Assembly: GCA_963920525.1 (NCBI GenBank) | Contig: OY986438.1 | Location: 80,215,177-80,279,176 of the forward strand | Reading direction: 5' to 3' | From: Dichetophora obliterata | Taxonomy: Eukaryota; Arthropoda; Insecta; Diptera; Sciomyzidae | DNA length: 64,000 nt | Shown: one piece after another, positions 10,433 to 22,409 of the stretch | Numbering within the stretch: the stretch's first letter is position 1 | Layout of the letters: each line of letters begins with the position of its first letter | Translations under genes and position numbers: made by a program | Notes under the pieces: model-generated | What the model saw: the letters and a program-made list of their open reading frames with translations, nothing else | The model's database searches: none | Told to the model about the DNA's origin: nothing

Positions 10433-12675
10433 GGGCCTATTCTGCGGAATCTTTTATGAAAAAATTCTGTTATTCTGTTATGATTTCCCATACAATTTTT
10501 TGAGCTGTCAAAAAATCGGTTACGAGACCAAAATTGGTATTCTGCACGACAATATTTTATAGAATCTGTTATAAATCATAGCAGATATTTCGAACTGTCA
10601 AAAATCTTTTACAAAATCTTTTATTTGGCATTCTGCATGACAAAATCTGCTATGAAATCTGTTATGAAAGACATCAGAATAACAGATACATTTTTCTGCC
10701 TTTTATCAGAATTTAATTTTTATTCTGTGTGTTCAAGGAAGAGAACGTAATCTGTTTACTATGCATAAGCATCGGTCGCATTCACCATATGATTGAAATT
10801 TATCAAAATCAGATGAAAACCACGCCCACCTTCCATACTGAGTGACTATAAAATCGGTGAAATCTCTTTAAATGCCACTATAACTAATGTAAAGCTTCAA
10901 ATTTTGCACATAAGCTTCTGATCTCAAATATTCACCATATATTTAAAATTTGTCAAAATAGCATATAAACTCGCCAACCTCCCACAAAGTAACTAAATGA
11001 AATCTGTTAGGAATTACATATATTTATTTGGTAATACTTCTACTTTAGAGCCCACGCCCCTTTTTTTTGTATTTTTTCATATGTATTTTGGTCTCTTAAA
11101 TGCAATGGTGCAAAAAAAATTGTCCGTCTATTATGGTTTGGGAGATAAAATTCAACAAAGTTACGTTTTCCAGGTAGATAATTGTAGCTTTTCTTATATT
11201 TTACTACGAAAAAAATAAGATGAAGATTGTTGTCAATGATTTTCAGTCTTCTTAATGCAAAAGGTGAACAAATGTTTGTCTCCTATGGCTTAAAAGATAA
11301 AAATTAATAAAAAAATGTACTAAAAATCGCCGCGATAACTTCGTAGAAGGGGAAATTAGCTTCTGCACACTTAATATTTTGGTAGTATTTTACTTTAAGC
11401 TAAAATGGCTTCTTTTGAATTTTTTGAAAGTAGTTATACACATACATAATATGGAGATAAATGCAAAAAGAGCCGCTGGCGAAAAATTCATGTTTTTATA
11501 TATTAAGCTGAAAGCCCAAATTATTTTTTAAATTTTTTCAACTTCTGACCCCTATAACTTCTGAACTAGATGAGAGCGGTCATTAATTTTTTTCAGATTT
11601 GGAATTAGAAGCTCTTAATACTTCTGTTCCAGGAAAAATAGTTAAAATAATTAATTTTAAACTTTCGCGAATTTTATCTCCTAAGCCATTCGAGACCGAC
11701 ATTTTATTTTTACTTTTTTGGACTAAGGAGGCCTAAATACATTAAATAGAAATAAGAAAAAATATAAGAGAGCGCTAAGGTAAAATCATGCTTTTATTTG
11801 TGTAAGAAATTCAGCATAAAATATAATAATAAATTTTAAGCTGAAGTTAAATTGAGAAAGGAATTTATATTTCTACTTTCTGGAATTCAAAATTTCGCTG
11901 CAACTTTGTTGTTTAATAATTATCTCGGCGTGCACCGCCACCACTACGTCAACCGTTTCTGCTACGAAAGATGCTGTTGAATTTACTATGATGTACTATT
12001 GTAGATGTCGTTGTCTTTTCGTTTATAGTTACTGCGCTGTTTCGATTAATTTATCCTGTCGATTGTATGAGGAACCTTCAGCATCGCCTCCATCATAGCT
12101 ACTAGTTCGCTTCCTCCTGCATTCAACATATTTTCGTTGGTAGGATAACCTACCACTATCGCCGCCACGACGATTGTCATTCGAATAGCGTTTTGGCATT
12201 TGAACACCGCAACATGCTCGTATCCAAGTTGCTCTTTATGTTTGTAACTTACGCGGTCACCTCTGCCTCTTCCACCTTCTTTATTGAAACTTAAGCTTCT
12301 GATCTGGGTCGTCCTCCCAGTCCAAAATTGTTTTAAAAGAAGCAATTTAATGACATCAACAATGCTAATTTGTAATGCTAAAGCACGGCACTTCTTTAGT
12401 GCTAATTTTGTAAAAATATTTGCAATTTACACGTTAAAAGCAAAACTTCTTCAACTTGCATTAATTTATTTTTCAATTTATTGACAGCAATCAACTGCTT
12501 CATAACAGAAGTTAACAGAATTGTAATAGATATTTGATTTCGAAGATTAATGACAGGGTACCATAAAGGATCGAAAGGCAGAATACCAATTTCAACAGAT
12601 CTTTTATGGTCGGTATCTTTTATGATTCATAACAGAAAATTCATAACAGAATAACAGATCTGGCAGAATAGGCCC
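10433..12675. mobile_element. 2.2-kb foldback-like element (GGGCCTATTCTGC ends)
   Basis: Ends GGGCCTATTCTGC and GCAGAATAGGCCC, flanked by AATT on both sides. The ~200-280 bp arms (10433-10720 and 12480-12675) are rich in inverted copies of TTCTGTTATGA/TCATAACAGAA and GGTATTCTGC/GCAGAATACC. The interior (10740-11900) holds diverged repeats ending TCACCATAT and a short Arg/Gly-rich coding-like piece near 11930-12300. I could not assign that piece to a gene, and it may be a captured host fragment. No transposase recognised. Confidence 0.75.
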
Positions 12676-13027
12676 AATTATTGCAAGATAACAGTCAAAA
12701 TCAAAGACAATAACTGTCAACACCAGTGAGAACATATAACTGTAAAAGAACAGTTATAAACCTTAAAAAAAAAAACAAAACAAAAATAAGTAAGACGACA
12801 ACGGTGAGAGAATATCATCTAAAGTCATCGAAATTTGGAGAAGCATTAGCACCGTTGAACTTTCATACATTAACATCTGCGAATCAACATAAAATCAACA
12901 CAATCTACTTGGCAAAATGCGATCAGCTTGTTTCTCATCCATTACATCAATTATTATTTATTATTTGTAAGTTCATTATTATTATTAAAGAATATTATTA
13001 AAAAAAAAATAAAATAAAAATTGGAAT
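12676..13027. other. 5' flank of the errantivirus relic
   Basis: An AT- and AAC-rich stretch between the 10.4-kb foldback and gag. A 5' LTR would be expected here, but no copy of this sequence exists 3' of env, so no LTR can be called. Confidence 0.4.
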
Positions 13028-14103
13028 ATGTTTAAGAGAAAAGCAAAAACTTTAGCTCTGGAAAAACTTCAATTAAGAAAGAAAACAAAAAATTTGGAAA
13101 GCATTCCAGAAGAAAATCATCTTGAAAATCGTACGAATATATAAGATAATATGAATCCTCCACAATCCCAATCCCATCCTCAAAATGTAACTAATACACA
13201 AGAAATTTTCAATTCACTCAGAATCCCTGATGTGATCAAGGACTTTCCTTACTTTGACAGAAACCCTCATCTCCTACACGATTTTATTAGTAATGTTGAA
13301 GAAATCTTAAAATAAATAAAATAAACTGGCCATTTCAGCCCTTGGAAGGACTTTGACCGAGCTTCTATTGATCAATTGTGTTGTGCATGTTATTAAATGT
13401 TTGATCACAAATGATCGAGAACTGGACCTACGAGTTTTATGCCGACTCCGAACGGCTTATGTTCTCAAGAAGCTTTTCATGGCAATTTTTACTCTCTGAG
13501 GTTTGCCATTGTCTGCAGAGAGGTGACGACCGAACAGAAAAATTAATTCAATTGAAAAAACTTTCTGTCTGAGCTGGAATTGAACCCGGGCTACCGCAGT
13601 TCTTTAGCTTAGGGGCCACGCACTCTACCCACTAGGCTACGGTCGCCACTTCTTAAAAGTAAGAAGAAATCTTACTATTCTTAAAAGGCACAGAGCAAAC
13701 ACCTTACGGTCAAATCCTTTTGAGAGCTATCAGAAATAAGATCACAGGAGCTGCAAATGAACTCCTTAACACTTACCTAACCCAGCTTGACTGGGATGAA
13801 ATTAAAACAAATTTAATTTCTGCCTTTGCAAATAAAAGAACGGAAACTACTCTTATAAAATACATCCATAATATCAGACAGGCTGGTAAATCCTTAGAAC
13901 AATTCCATGCAGAAATCTTAGAAATCCAAACAGACCTTCTTAACTATGTCCTAATGAACGAAAAAAACCAAAAAGTAATTTATTCCAAGAGAGAACTTTT
14001 TGCGGAAATGTGCCTCAACACGTTTCTAACAGGACTAAGAGAACCTCTTGGCGCAATAGTAAATTTTCAAGCATCAGCATTGAAAAACCTCCAGGGTACG
14101 TAG
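13028..14103 (+). pseudogene. errantivirus gag, interrupted by a SINE
   Basis: The 5' part (13028-13297) starts MFKRKAKTLALEKL, has one in-frame stop at about 13142, then continues with a proline/glutamine-rich stretch and IKDFPYFDRNP. Gag resumes after the SINE at 13675 and runs to 14103 (RAIRNKITGAANELL, KTNLISAFANKRTETTL), matching the helical capsid region of 17.6/297-type Gag. No CCHC knuckle is visible, as is usual for errantiviral Gag. Product would form the particle core. Confidence 0.75.
13310..13662 (-). mobile_element. tRNA-derived SINE inserted in errantivirus gag
   Basis: A 12-bp TSD, GAAGAAATCTTA, flanks it (13298-13309 and 13663-13674). On the minus strand the head near 13648 has a pol III A box (TAGCCTAGTGGG) and B box (GGTTCAATTCC) spaced as in a tRNA gene. 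The body includes CTTATGAGAACATAAGCC-like and TTCGGAGTCGGCATAAAACT segments, and the tail ends in TTTAT repeats instead of poly-A. Its tail is also present at 7357-7440/10031-10060. I associate the body with a SINE abundant in tephritid flies (recall, not a search). Confidence 0.88.
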
Positions 14104-14111
14104 ATATAAAT

Positions 14112-14417
14112 AAGCATGGATCTAAACTTCCCGATTCACTACGATTTTTAATTGATTCAGGAGCCTCTTCATCATTTATCAATCCTGAATATGTACCTCA
14201 AGGAAACCACATAAAATGCCAACCTATTACTATAATTACGATAGCAAGCAAATATACCTTGGACACAAAAACAACATTACCCATATTCACTGAATTCAAA
14301 GAAAATGGTCAATTCGAATTTCTGATATTTAAATTCCATAATTACTTTAATGGCCTCCTAGGAATCGACATATTGCAAAAATTAAAAGCAAACATTGACC
14401 TCAAAAATAATAACTGA
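14112..14417 (+). pseudogene. errantivirus aspartic protease
   Basis: A partial frame with the retropepsin active-site block LIDSGASSSFI (about 14150-14180) and the downstream flap/ILG-like LLGIDILQKL near 14356. In the element it would process the Pol polyprotein. It overlaps the gag frame start region and is cut off from RT by a stop at 14417. Confidence 0.78.
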
Positions 14418-14520
14418 ATCACACCTAAAACTATCATCGCTTTACTAATGAAACCTACAACAACCTCTCATAAATACCTAAGAACTGCCAATTCAAAATC
14501 GATTGTACAACTTTCTGTAG

Positions 14521-15560
14521 ATGTTGAGAATACTGCTTCTCGAACAGCCAATAAAAGCAGAACCATACGATTCGACTAGCTTCGTAGAACTTAATTGTAT
14601 TAACCCAGAACCCTTAACAATACCAGACCAATCGGACATAAAAACATTAATAAGAACAGACCACCTAAATAAAGAAGAACAAAAAGGCCTTCTTAATCTT
14701 TGTAGGCAATTTGACTCTGTCTTTTATAGAGAAAATCAGAGCCTTACTCTTAGGAATCAAATAAAACACAAAATAACAACAATAGATGAAATACCAACTC
14801 ACACGAAATCTTATCGATATCCATACATACACAAAGAGGAGGTCCAAAGACAAATAGAAAGCATGCTAGAACAAAGAATCATTAAGCCTTCATATTCACC
14901 TTGGAGCTCTCCTGTATGGATTGTCCCCAAGAAACAAGACGCTATCAAAATACAAAAATGGTGCCTTGTAATAGATTTTAGGAAGCTAAATGAGAAGTCT
15001 ATTTCCGACAAGTACCCCTTACCAAATATATCAGAGGTTTTGGATAAACAAGGTAAATGCTTATAATTTTCAACACTGGACTTAGCCAGTGGGTTTCATC
15101 AAATTGAGATAGAGCCAAAGGATGTACCAAAACGGCGTGTACAGTCGAGGGTGGACATTTTGAATTTATCAGAATGCCCTTTGACCTTAAAAACTCCTCC
15201 TCAACGTTCCCAAGAGTGATGGATAATGTACTAAAAGATCTCATTGGGAAAATTTGCATAGTGTGTCTTGACGACATTATTATATTTTCAACTTCACTCG
15301 AATAACACATCTTAAACCTGAAACAAGTCTTTAAAAGATTAGAATCCTCTAATTTTAAGATACAACTTAATAAATCAGAATTTCTCAAAAAAGAGATCAG
15401 TTTCTTAGGACACATAGTGTCTACCGAAGGCATAAAACCAAATTCTGCGAAAATACAGACAATCAAAAATTTTCCATTAGCCCAAACACCAAAACAGATC
15501 AAATCATTTTTAGGCCTTCTCGGTTATTACCGAAAATTTATTAAGGATTTTGCGTAAATT
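14521..15560 (+). pseudogene. errantivirus reverse transcriptase
   Basis: The first 181 codons (14521-15066) hold the fingers/palm start with SPWSSPVWIVPKK and VIDFRKLNEKS. After a stop at 15064 the palm continues in other frames: LDLASGFHQIEIEPKD near 15080, then the catalytic box CLDDIIIFS (15265-15295), where the usual aromatic residue is Cys, then FLGLLGYYRKFI near 15510. Several frame changes and stops break it. Confidence 0.85.
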
Positions 15561-15599
15561 GTTAAACCAATTACATCATGTCTCAAGAAAAACAGGAAA

Positions 15600-16238
15600 A
15601 TAGATTTTAATCAAGACTATATGAATGCGTTTGAAATATGCAAAGACTTGTTATGTACCGATCCCATACTACAGTATCCGGATTTTTCTAAGCCTTTTGT
15701 CCTTACCGATTGGAGCAATATTATCGCAAGGCCCAATAGGTAGTGATAGACCGATTTGCTATGCGAGCCGTACTTTATGTGAATCTGAAGTAAACTACCC
15801 AACAATTGAGAAAGAGCTTCTCGCAATAGTTTGGGCTACGAAGTATTTTCGTCCATATTTATATGGCTGCAAATTCAAAATTGTCACGGATCATCGTCCA
15901 CTGACGTGGATTATGAGTTTAAAAGACCCTAACTCTAAAATAGTACGGTGGAGGTTAAAAAACGAAAACTCGAGTACGAAATCGACTACAAAAAAGGTCA
16001 ACAAAACACAAATGCTGATGCACTCAGCAAGGTGCAAATAGAAAAAGACTGTATCGACCTCAATATGAACGAAGTAGCTTCAAACAATGGGACTCAAGTT
16101 ACCACTATCCACTCATCCGACAAAAATCTCTACGATGGCATTTACATTTCTGAAAAATCTCTGAACGAATTAAACTTACAGGTAATATTAGAAAAATCCG
16201 ATAATGGCTCACCTATGACTCTAGAAACGATATATTAA
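15600..16238 (+). pseudogene. errantivirus RNase H and connection region
   Basis: [37 protein letters not shown] and [13 protein letters not shown] (15757-15925) are the Ty3/gypsy RNase H core including the VTDHRPL block. A frame change near 15950 leads to [15 protein letters not shown], the usual end of the domain. The Asp expected in the first motif lies in a damaged stretch around 15700. Confidence 0.82.
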
Positions 16239-16364
16239 AATAAAGAGAGACGAACTATTAGGCGCCCAGATTTTGATGAAAGCACAATGACAGACATTCT
16301 CAAAAATTTCCTAGCCCCAAACAAATAAAACGCAATTTTTTCCGATGATGACATTTTTGGCGTA

Positions 16365-17075
16365 GTGCAATCCACCTATTCGAAATATTTTGCAAACAGC
16401 AAAATTTTCAGAATCATACGATGCACCGAACAACTAATAGATGTAAAGACACCTGACGAACAAGAAATCGTCATTAGAAAATATCACTTAAATATTAACC
16501 ATAGGGGAATTAACGAGACACTTCTACACCTTAAAAGATACTATTATTACGATAGAAACCCACAAAAACCCCAATTTCAAAAACCTGACACACCCCTACG
16601 ACCACTAGATACACTCCATTTGGACCTTTACACGATCAATAGACAAGCAGCAATGCACCAGTAGAAAGGCTGAATTCAACGCTTACAGAAATCTACCGCA
16701 TTATTTTGACTAAACGAAAGGAAAACAAACTAGAGACAAACAAAACTGCAACAAAACTGGCAGGACCTACAAATTCAAAAAGAACATAAAATTTAATAAC
16801 GAACACGATTACTTAAAAAATTAAACGAACTCGAAGAAATTCTGTACCCTACCATTAAAGACAAATTAGAAGCAGCTGTCTCGAACCGTATTGACAAGTT
16901 AAACGAAGAGAAGAACCTGAAGTCAGAGAAATAGATGAAAGTGTTTATAGAAGAAACTGTAGGCGGAATAAAATAACACCACGATTTTCTGAACAGAAAG
17001 TAAAAAAGGATAACATACACACTATCATAACAACCAATAATCAAAAGATTCACAAATCTAGGATAAAAAAGAAAC
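16365..17075 (+). pseudogene. errantivirus integrase with internal deletion
   Basis: The N-terminal zinc-binding half survives (HLNINHRGINETLLHLKRYY, 16480-16550), followed by LDTLHLDLY, the start of the catalytic core with its first Asp. The next readable block, APVERLNSTLTEI near 16652, carries the final catalytic Glu. About 60-80 codons between, including the second Asp region, are missing. The basic C-terminal part (ESVYRRNCRRNKITPRF) is out of frame at 16935-17000. Confidence 0.78.
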
Positions 17076-17210
17076 GTAATACCTTTTCATTCTAGGGTGG
17101 CATAATCAGCAGCAACTTATCGAATACTGATATTTGTATAAAAATAAAGGTATTCTTCCCATAAAACTAGGCCCCGCCAGGCATATAAAAACCTCATAAA
17201 CGTCATCAAC

Positions 17211-18336
17211 TTGGATAAATATACTGAAAAAATAGATCAGATTAATAAAACAATTAAATTATTTGAGGCAAATAGATCAACAAAACTCTATACTAACACT
17301 ACGAAACTGAAACTCAAAGAATTACAATCAAAATTGAACAATTTGAACACCAAACACAGGAAAAGAGGACTAATGGATGGAATTGGCCATATGATTACAT
17401 TAATTTCTGGGAAAATGGACGCATACGACGCTCAAAAGATAAACCAACAGATAAGAATACTCGAATCTAACCAAGAAAAGATAAATACGAGCATAACAAA
17501 TGGACACAATCTTAATCTTAAAATGATAGATAGATTAATAAACATTACTGATCATATTAATGAGATGCCTAGAATTTTTTATGAATAGGAACATAAACCA
17601 GTCGAACCTTTTAGTAAAAACTACAGACAGTATAATCAGGGAAGAATAATATCTAAACCAGTTAAATTCCAACATAGATTTACATTAATGACTTATCCGA
17701 ACCAATTATACTGGCAAAACTGAACATAATCCCTAAATTAATTAACCCCTAACCCCGATGAAATTGAACAAATAAGCGATCATTTAGATAAACAATCTAT
17801 CAAAACAAACTCCATAGAAAATATATCTGAACTTCAAGCCTATTACAACGGATCCAATATAATCTTCAATATCCAAATCCCTAACCTTGATCCCAACTCT
17901 TACCAATTTTTCCACATATTTCCTCTACTAATAAATAAAACAAAAATTATTGTTATAGAGCCATACATATTATACAATCAATTTAAAATTATATACTTTC
18001 TTCAGAAGTGTCAAAAAATAGAAAAATTGTTTTTATTGTTCTAAATGTATAAATGAAGAAATAACTGCAAACTCTAGATGCATTGGCCACCTTTTGAAAG
18101 ACCAAGATGCTGATTGTGTATTCAATGACGTTGGCGAAACACATTCTATAGAACAGCCAGAACCGAACCTAATCCTTTTCATCAATACACCAAAGATAAA
18201 AATAGAAACAACCTGTGACATCAACAATAGATCGATCGTAGGTACAGCCTTACTACACTACAAAAATTGCAAAGTTCAAATCAACAACATAACATACAAC
18301 GATGATACCAACTTGGAATTTTTAGAATTTTCTTAA
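17211..18336 (+). pseudogene. errantivirus envelope-like gene, broken
   Basis: The first frame (17211-17588) has an N-terminal coiled-coil-like Lys/Leu region and a basic RKRG cleavage-type site followed by LMDGIGHMI, the layout of baculovirus F/errantivirus Env. A stop ends it at 17588. Later frames (to 18336) include a Cys-containing stretch near 18060-18110 and the C-terminal end. No complete ectodomain or membrane anchor can be read through. It is a non-functional fossil. Confidence 0.72.
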
Positions 18337-18339
18337 TTT

Positions 18340-18560
18340 AGAATCTTAATTTAAAATTTTTCAAATATATTTATATTTAAAAGCTTGAGGCACCGAAGTC
18401 CGCGATCCGTTATACAGGCTTACTACACATTATCAGTGGCATCTTTTAGTAAGCTTACCTGTATATTAACTGCGATCCATACAGGTTTACTACACAATAT
18501 TAGTGCCTTAAGCTTTTAAATATAAATGTATTTGAAAAATTCTAAATTTATATAAGTCCT
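18340..18560. repeat. inverted repeat at the 3' end of the errantivirus relic
   Basis: TTTTTCAAATATATTTATAT...AAAGCTTGAGGCAC on the left pairs with GTGCCTTAAGCTTTTAAATA...AATTCTAAATTT on the right, around a ~110-bp centre. The centre has two direct copies of a CGATCC.TACAGG.TTACTACAC segment. This could be an inverted duplication of LTR or UTR material. Confidence 0.65.
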
Positions 18561-18898
18561 TAGAACTTACCAATTTACGTACGCTTATATTATGATGATG
18601 AGTAATCAAGAGAGGGGTTTTTCTGCACCTAGCATATACCTACTATATACATATATGACAAATATCACTTAAATTTATTTTTTATTTTTAGTTCACGTCT
18701 TTTTTAAATAACAGCTTATTTTTTAAAAATTTTTTTTACTTTTTATTTATTTATTTTTAGTTCACGTCTTTTTTAAATAAAAGCTTATTTTTTAAAAATT
18801 TTTTTACTTTTAATTTATTTTTTACTTTTTAGTCTTAAAGGTTTATTATTAACATCTTTTATTTTCAAAAGTTATGGAGAAATAGCATTTTTATTAAT

Positions 18899-20105
18899 AT
18901 GTGGGCGGTAAAAGGCGGTTTGGAAAAAAAATTTTATTATAATATTGCATTGTCACCGGACTTACATATGTATGTTAAATTTCAGCTTAATCGGATACCA
19001 ACAAGTTTGCAAAATTGCGAAAAATGGTTTGCAAATTTTGACGAACATACATACATACATACATACATACAAACATACATTATACGAACGAAACAAGTTA
19101 TAATCAGCCCCGTAGTTTTGAAGATATAGGATTTTTATTTATTTGTGAGCGGTAAAAGGGGGTGTGAAACCATTTTTTTCCTGAACCATCCTCTACTTGA
19201 AGGCAAATAACTGCCAAAATTTTAGCTGAACCAGCCCAGTGGTTTTGGAGATATAGCATTTTCATCGATTTGTGGGCTGTAAAAGGAGGTGTGGCCAAAT
19301 GTTGTTCATAAACCCCATGCTTTATTTCATGAAACTTTACTGTTTAAATTTCAGCTGAATCAGCCCCGTAGTTTTAAAGAAATAGCTTTTTTATGGATTT
19401 GTGGGCGGTAAAAGGGGGAGTGGCAAAAATTTCCCTTAATTATCCTCTACTCAAAGGAAATTTACTGCCAAAATTTCAGCTGGATCGGCTTGCTTTATTT
19501 GATGAAACTTTACTGTTTAAATTTCAACTGAATTAGCCCCGTAGTTTAAGAGATATAGTATTTTTATGGATTTGTGGGCGGTAAAAGGGGGAGTGGCAAA
19601 ACATTTTCCTTAATTATCCTCTACTCGAAGGCAAATAACTGCCAAAATTTTAGCTGAACCAGCCCAGTGGTTTTTGAGATATAGCATTTTCATCGATTTG
19701 TGGGCTGTAAAAGGAGGTGTGGCACCATTTTTTCCTGAACCATCCTTTACTTGAAGGAAATTAAATGCCAAAATTTCAGCTGAATCGGCTTAGTAGTTTT
19801 AGAGGTATAGCATTGTTATTGATTTGTGGGCGGTAAAAAGGGGTGTGGCCAAATGTTGTTCATAAACCCCATGCTTTATTTCATGAAACTTTACTGTTTA
19901 AATTTCAGCTGAATCAGCCCCGTAGTTTTAAAGAAATAGCATTTTTATGGATTTGTGGGCGGTAAAAGGGGGAGTGGCAAAAATTTCCCTTAATTATCCT
20001 CTACTCAAAGGAAATTTACTGCCAAAATTTCAGCTGGATCGGCTTAGTAGTTTTAGAGATATAGCATTTTTATTGATTTGTGGGCGGTAAAAGGGGGTGT
20101 GGTAA
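18899..20105. repeat. ~128-bp GTGGGCGGTAAAAGG module array
   Basis: Nine units at about 18899, 19141, 19269, 19397, 19573, 19697, 19824, 19958 and 20082. Each has TTTGTGGGCGGTAAAAGGGG, GTGTGGC, a TTTACTGCCAAAATTTCAGC segment and TAGTTTTAGAGATATAGCAT. A (TACA)n microsatellite lies at 19043-19070. Units 19267-19400 and 19822-19960 are nearly identical, pointing to a recent block duplication. Confidence 0.88.
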
Positions 20106-20760
20106 AACATTTTATCAAAATATTGCATTGTCACCGGATTTACATATGTATCAGAGTACAGCTTGAGTGCATTCAAATGGCGTTTCGATTGTCTCGTCAA
20201 TAAACGAGCACCGAATGTGCTTTCTGCATTTAAATTAATGCGCAAATGCATGTTACCAATCGCTGTTGATACGAATGCCTAGAGTGTGAGCGCTAGCGAT
20301 TACGAACGTCTGGGACACAAGAATGGCAAACAAGGCAAGACATGAGGAACAATCGCCAAAAGCAAGAAAAATCCATGCTTTTATGCTCATTCGCACAAAG
20401 GGAAAATATTAGTTGCAGTGTTGCATTTTTTTATTCTGCGAATGTTGTTACCAGACACAAAAAATTGCAATATTATAAAATAAGATTTTAATTAGAATTA
20501 TTATCGCACAAGTTGGCGAAAAAATATGTCAACAATCAACTTCTATGTTAATTCGACTGCGAGGTGGATAGCAGGAATTGAATACTATTAGCCATATACC
20601 TAGCCATAACCTTTGATTGGAAAGAGATATTGGGGTTATTTTATGTAAATTATTTTTGAGACATTAAATATAAAACAACATTTTGGTATAAATAAATTTC
20701 GCCCAAAAAAATCATACGGAAAAAAAAAACAAAAACAGTTTAACTATTTTTGCGTAAAAC
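20106..20760. other. unassigned non-coding DNA
   Basis: No coding frame or paired ends recognised. Composition is less AT-rich around 20160-20350 (CGAACGTCTGGGACAC), but no frame stays open. Confidence 0.45.
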
Positions 20761-20779
20761 TGGACAATTTTTTGCAAAA

Positions 20780-21640
20780 GAATGCTATGTCATATAAAAC
20801 GTAGTCAGGAATTCCCCAAATATTTTGGCTGTAGCGATAGCCATCCGGTAGCTGGAATGGTTTAAAATCACCTTTAAAAATCAAGTTTTTTGTAAAAATA
20901 TTGGCTGGTGCGGTAGTTTAAAAAATATAAAATGTCAGAAATAATAGTTATGAAAAAGTTCTTCCAATCAGCATCAAAAAATGTTAAATTTTTGCATTCG
21001 GATTAATGAAAATGCTGTTTTTCGTGCATTTATTAATTATTTAATTACTTATCAATTATTTTTAATTACATACAAAAAACATAATTATTTCAAATGCTAT
21101 TCTCACTTTCAAGATATCGTTGGGAAGGTTTTGAGTGGCTGCAATTGATTGATTAATTCCTGGTCAGAATTCCGTACACATACATATTAAAACTAAATAT
21201 AAATTATAAAATAAGCACATACTGAAAAATCTTGTAAGAAATTAAAAAAAATACAACTTATGAAGATATTTTAATTTTAAAAGTTTTGTATAAATCACAT
21301 GAATTAAATTGCGAGCTTTGGATCAAGTAGTTTTGTATTAATATTTTAAAATAAAATATATCAAAATATGTATGAAAAAAGCATTATCTTTTATCCGATT
21401 GGATACATTTCAATTGTTGATGCAGGTAGGAAGAGTATTTTCACCATATAATTTCTGGCAGTTTATTTCTTAAAACTATTACACCAACCAATATTTTGAC
21501 AAAAACTTTATTTTTAGAGGCTATTTCAAACCATTCCATCACACGAATGGCTATCACTAGAATCGAAATATTTGAGGAATCTTCATAAATGTTATTGCAA
21601 CTAAGGATTTTTTTGACGAACTGACACAAATAACTTTCAG
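20780..21640. mobile_element. long-TIR MITE, copy 1 (GATAGCCATCCGGTAGCTGG)
   Basis: The left arm (GCGATAGCCATCCGGTAGCT, GGAATGGTTTAAAAT, ATATTGGCTGGTGCGGTAG) pairs with an inverted right arm ending near 21580 (GAATGGCTATCACTAGAAT). Arms are at least 130 bp and the body is AT-rich and non-coding. A second copy occupies 34227-35877. Confidence 0.75.
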
Positions 21641-21772
21641 CCTTTAATAATCATCGCACAAAGAAAACATATATAAAAAATATAATGATTTATGTGGCGA
21701 ATGAAGCGAATATTTTATTAAATATTCTTATAAAATATTTAATATAAATTTTTTTACAAGATATTTATATTA

Positions 21773-22407
21773 GCTGCGTTCCTTTCGCATAATCGCGATA
21801 ACAAATTTTCTCAAAGGAACGGCAAGAAAAACGACTCGTAGAGGGCACTACCGTTGCAGTCAAAATTAAATTCAAACAAGCAATCATGATACAATAACTA
21901 TTAGGTGTCATGAGAACGTGTGTCATTCAAAACTGTTGTGAACTGTTATGGTAGCGATACCTTAGTGAACGATGTTTTTCTCTGTATGTGTTTTACTCTA
22001 AACGTCAGAAAAATTGTAAATTATTTCATTTAATTATTAATATTATGCAATTATATAAATAGTTTAAGTGCAATTGTTGGCTCCGCTGGATGCGTCCAAG
22101 ATGTGTGACAGACGCGGTTTGTTTTGCTTTCTTCTGTTTAACATTCGATGGTTGAAGCTCGTGAGAAAATAGGTAGCTGTCATGGCTACCTAATAATCAT
22201 TGTATCAAACATATAATTCAAAAAATGAAATGACAGCTCATAAAAATATACAGGTGCGGCATCTTTGTTTCAAATTTTTTAAAGGCTATATCACAATTTG
22301 ATATGAATAGCAACAATAATTCTATTTGTTATAGGATTATTATTTTCATTTTTGCTTTGCATGTAAAAAAAATAGTGTGGATTATTTGGAAGCGAATGGA
22401 ACGCAGC
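21773..22407. mobile_element. 635-bp MITE with TA TSD (GCTGCGTTCC ends)
   Basis: TIR GCTGCGTTCCTTTCGC (left) matches GCGAATGGAACGCAGC (right) with one mismatch. TA flanks both ends (21771-21772 and 22408-22409), the Tc1/mariner signature. No coding sequence inside. Confidence 0.8.
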
Positions 22408-22409
22408 TA

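Larger units (their letters stand above)
13028..18336 (+). mobile_element. errantivirus-like (gypsy/17.6 group) retroelement relic
   Basis: Gag, protease, reverse transcriptase, RNase H, integrase and env pieces follow in the order of insect errantiviruses on the plus strand. All are broken by stops, frame changes, a SINE insertion in gag and a deletion in integrase. No LTR pair was found. It is an old, non-functional insect endogenous element; the parts are listed separately. Confidence 0.88.

Noticed and set aside
12046..12345. 99-codon minus-strand gene
   Set aside because: Lies within a foldback element; the frame has no recognisable domain, and another frame looks more coding-like.
13575..13650. 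tRNA gene on the minus strand
   Set aside because: A and B boxes are present, but the sequence continues into a SINE body with tail and TSD and lacks a full cloverleaf acceptor pairing; it is a SINE head.
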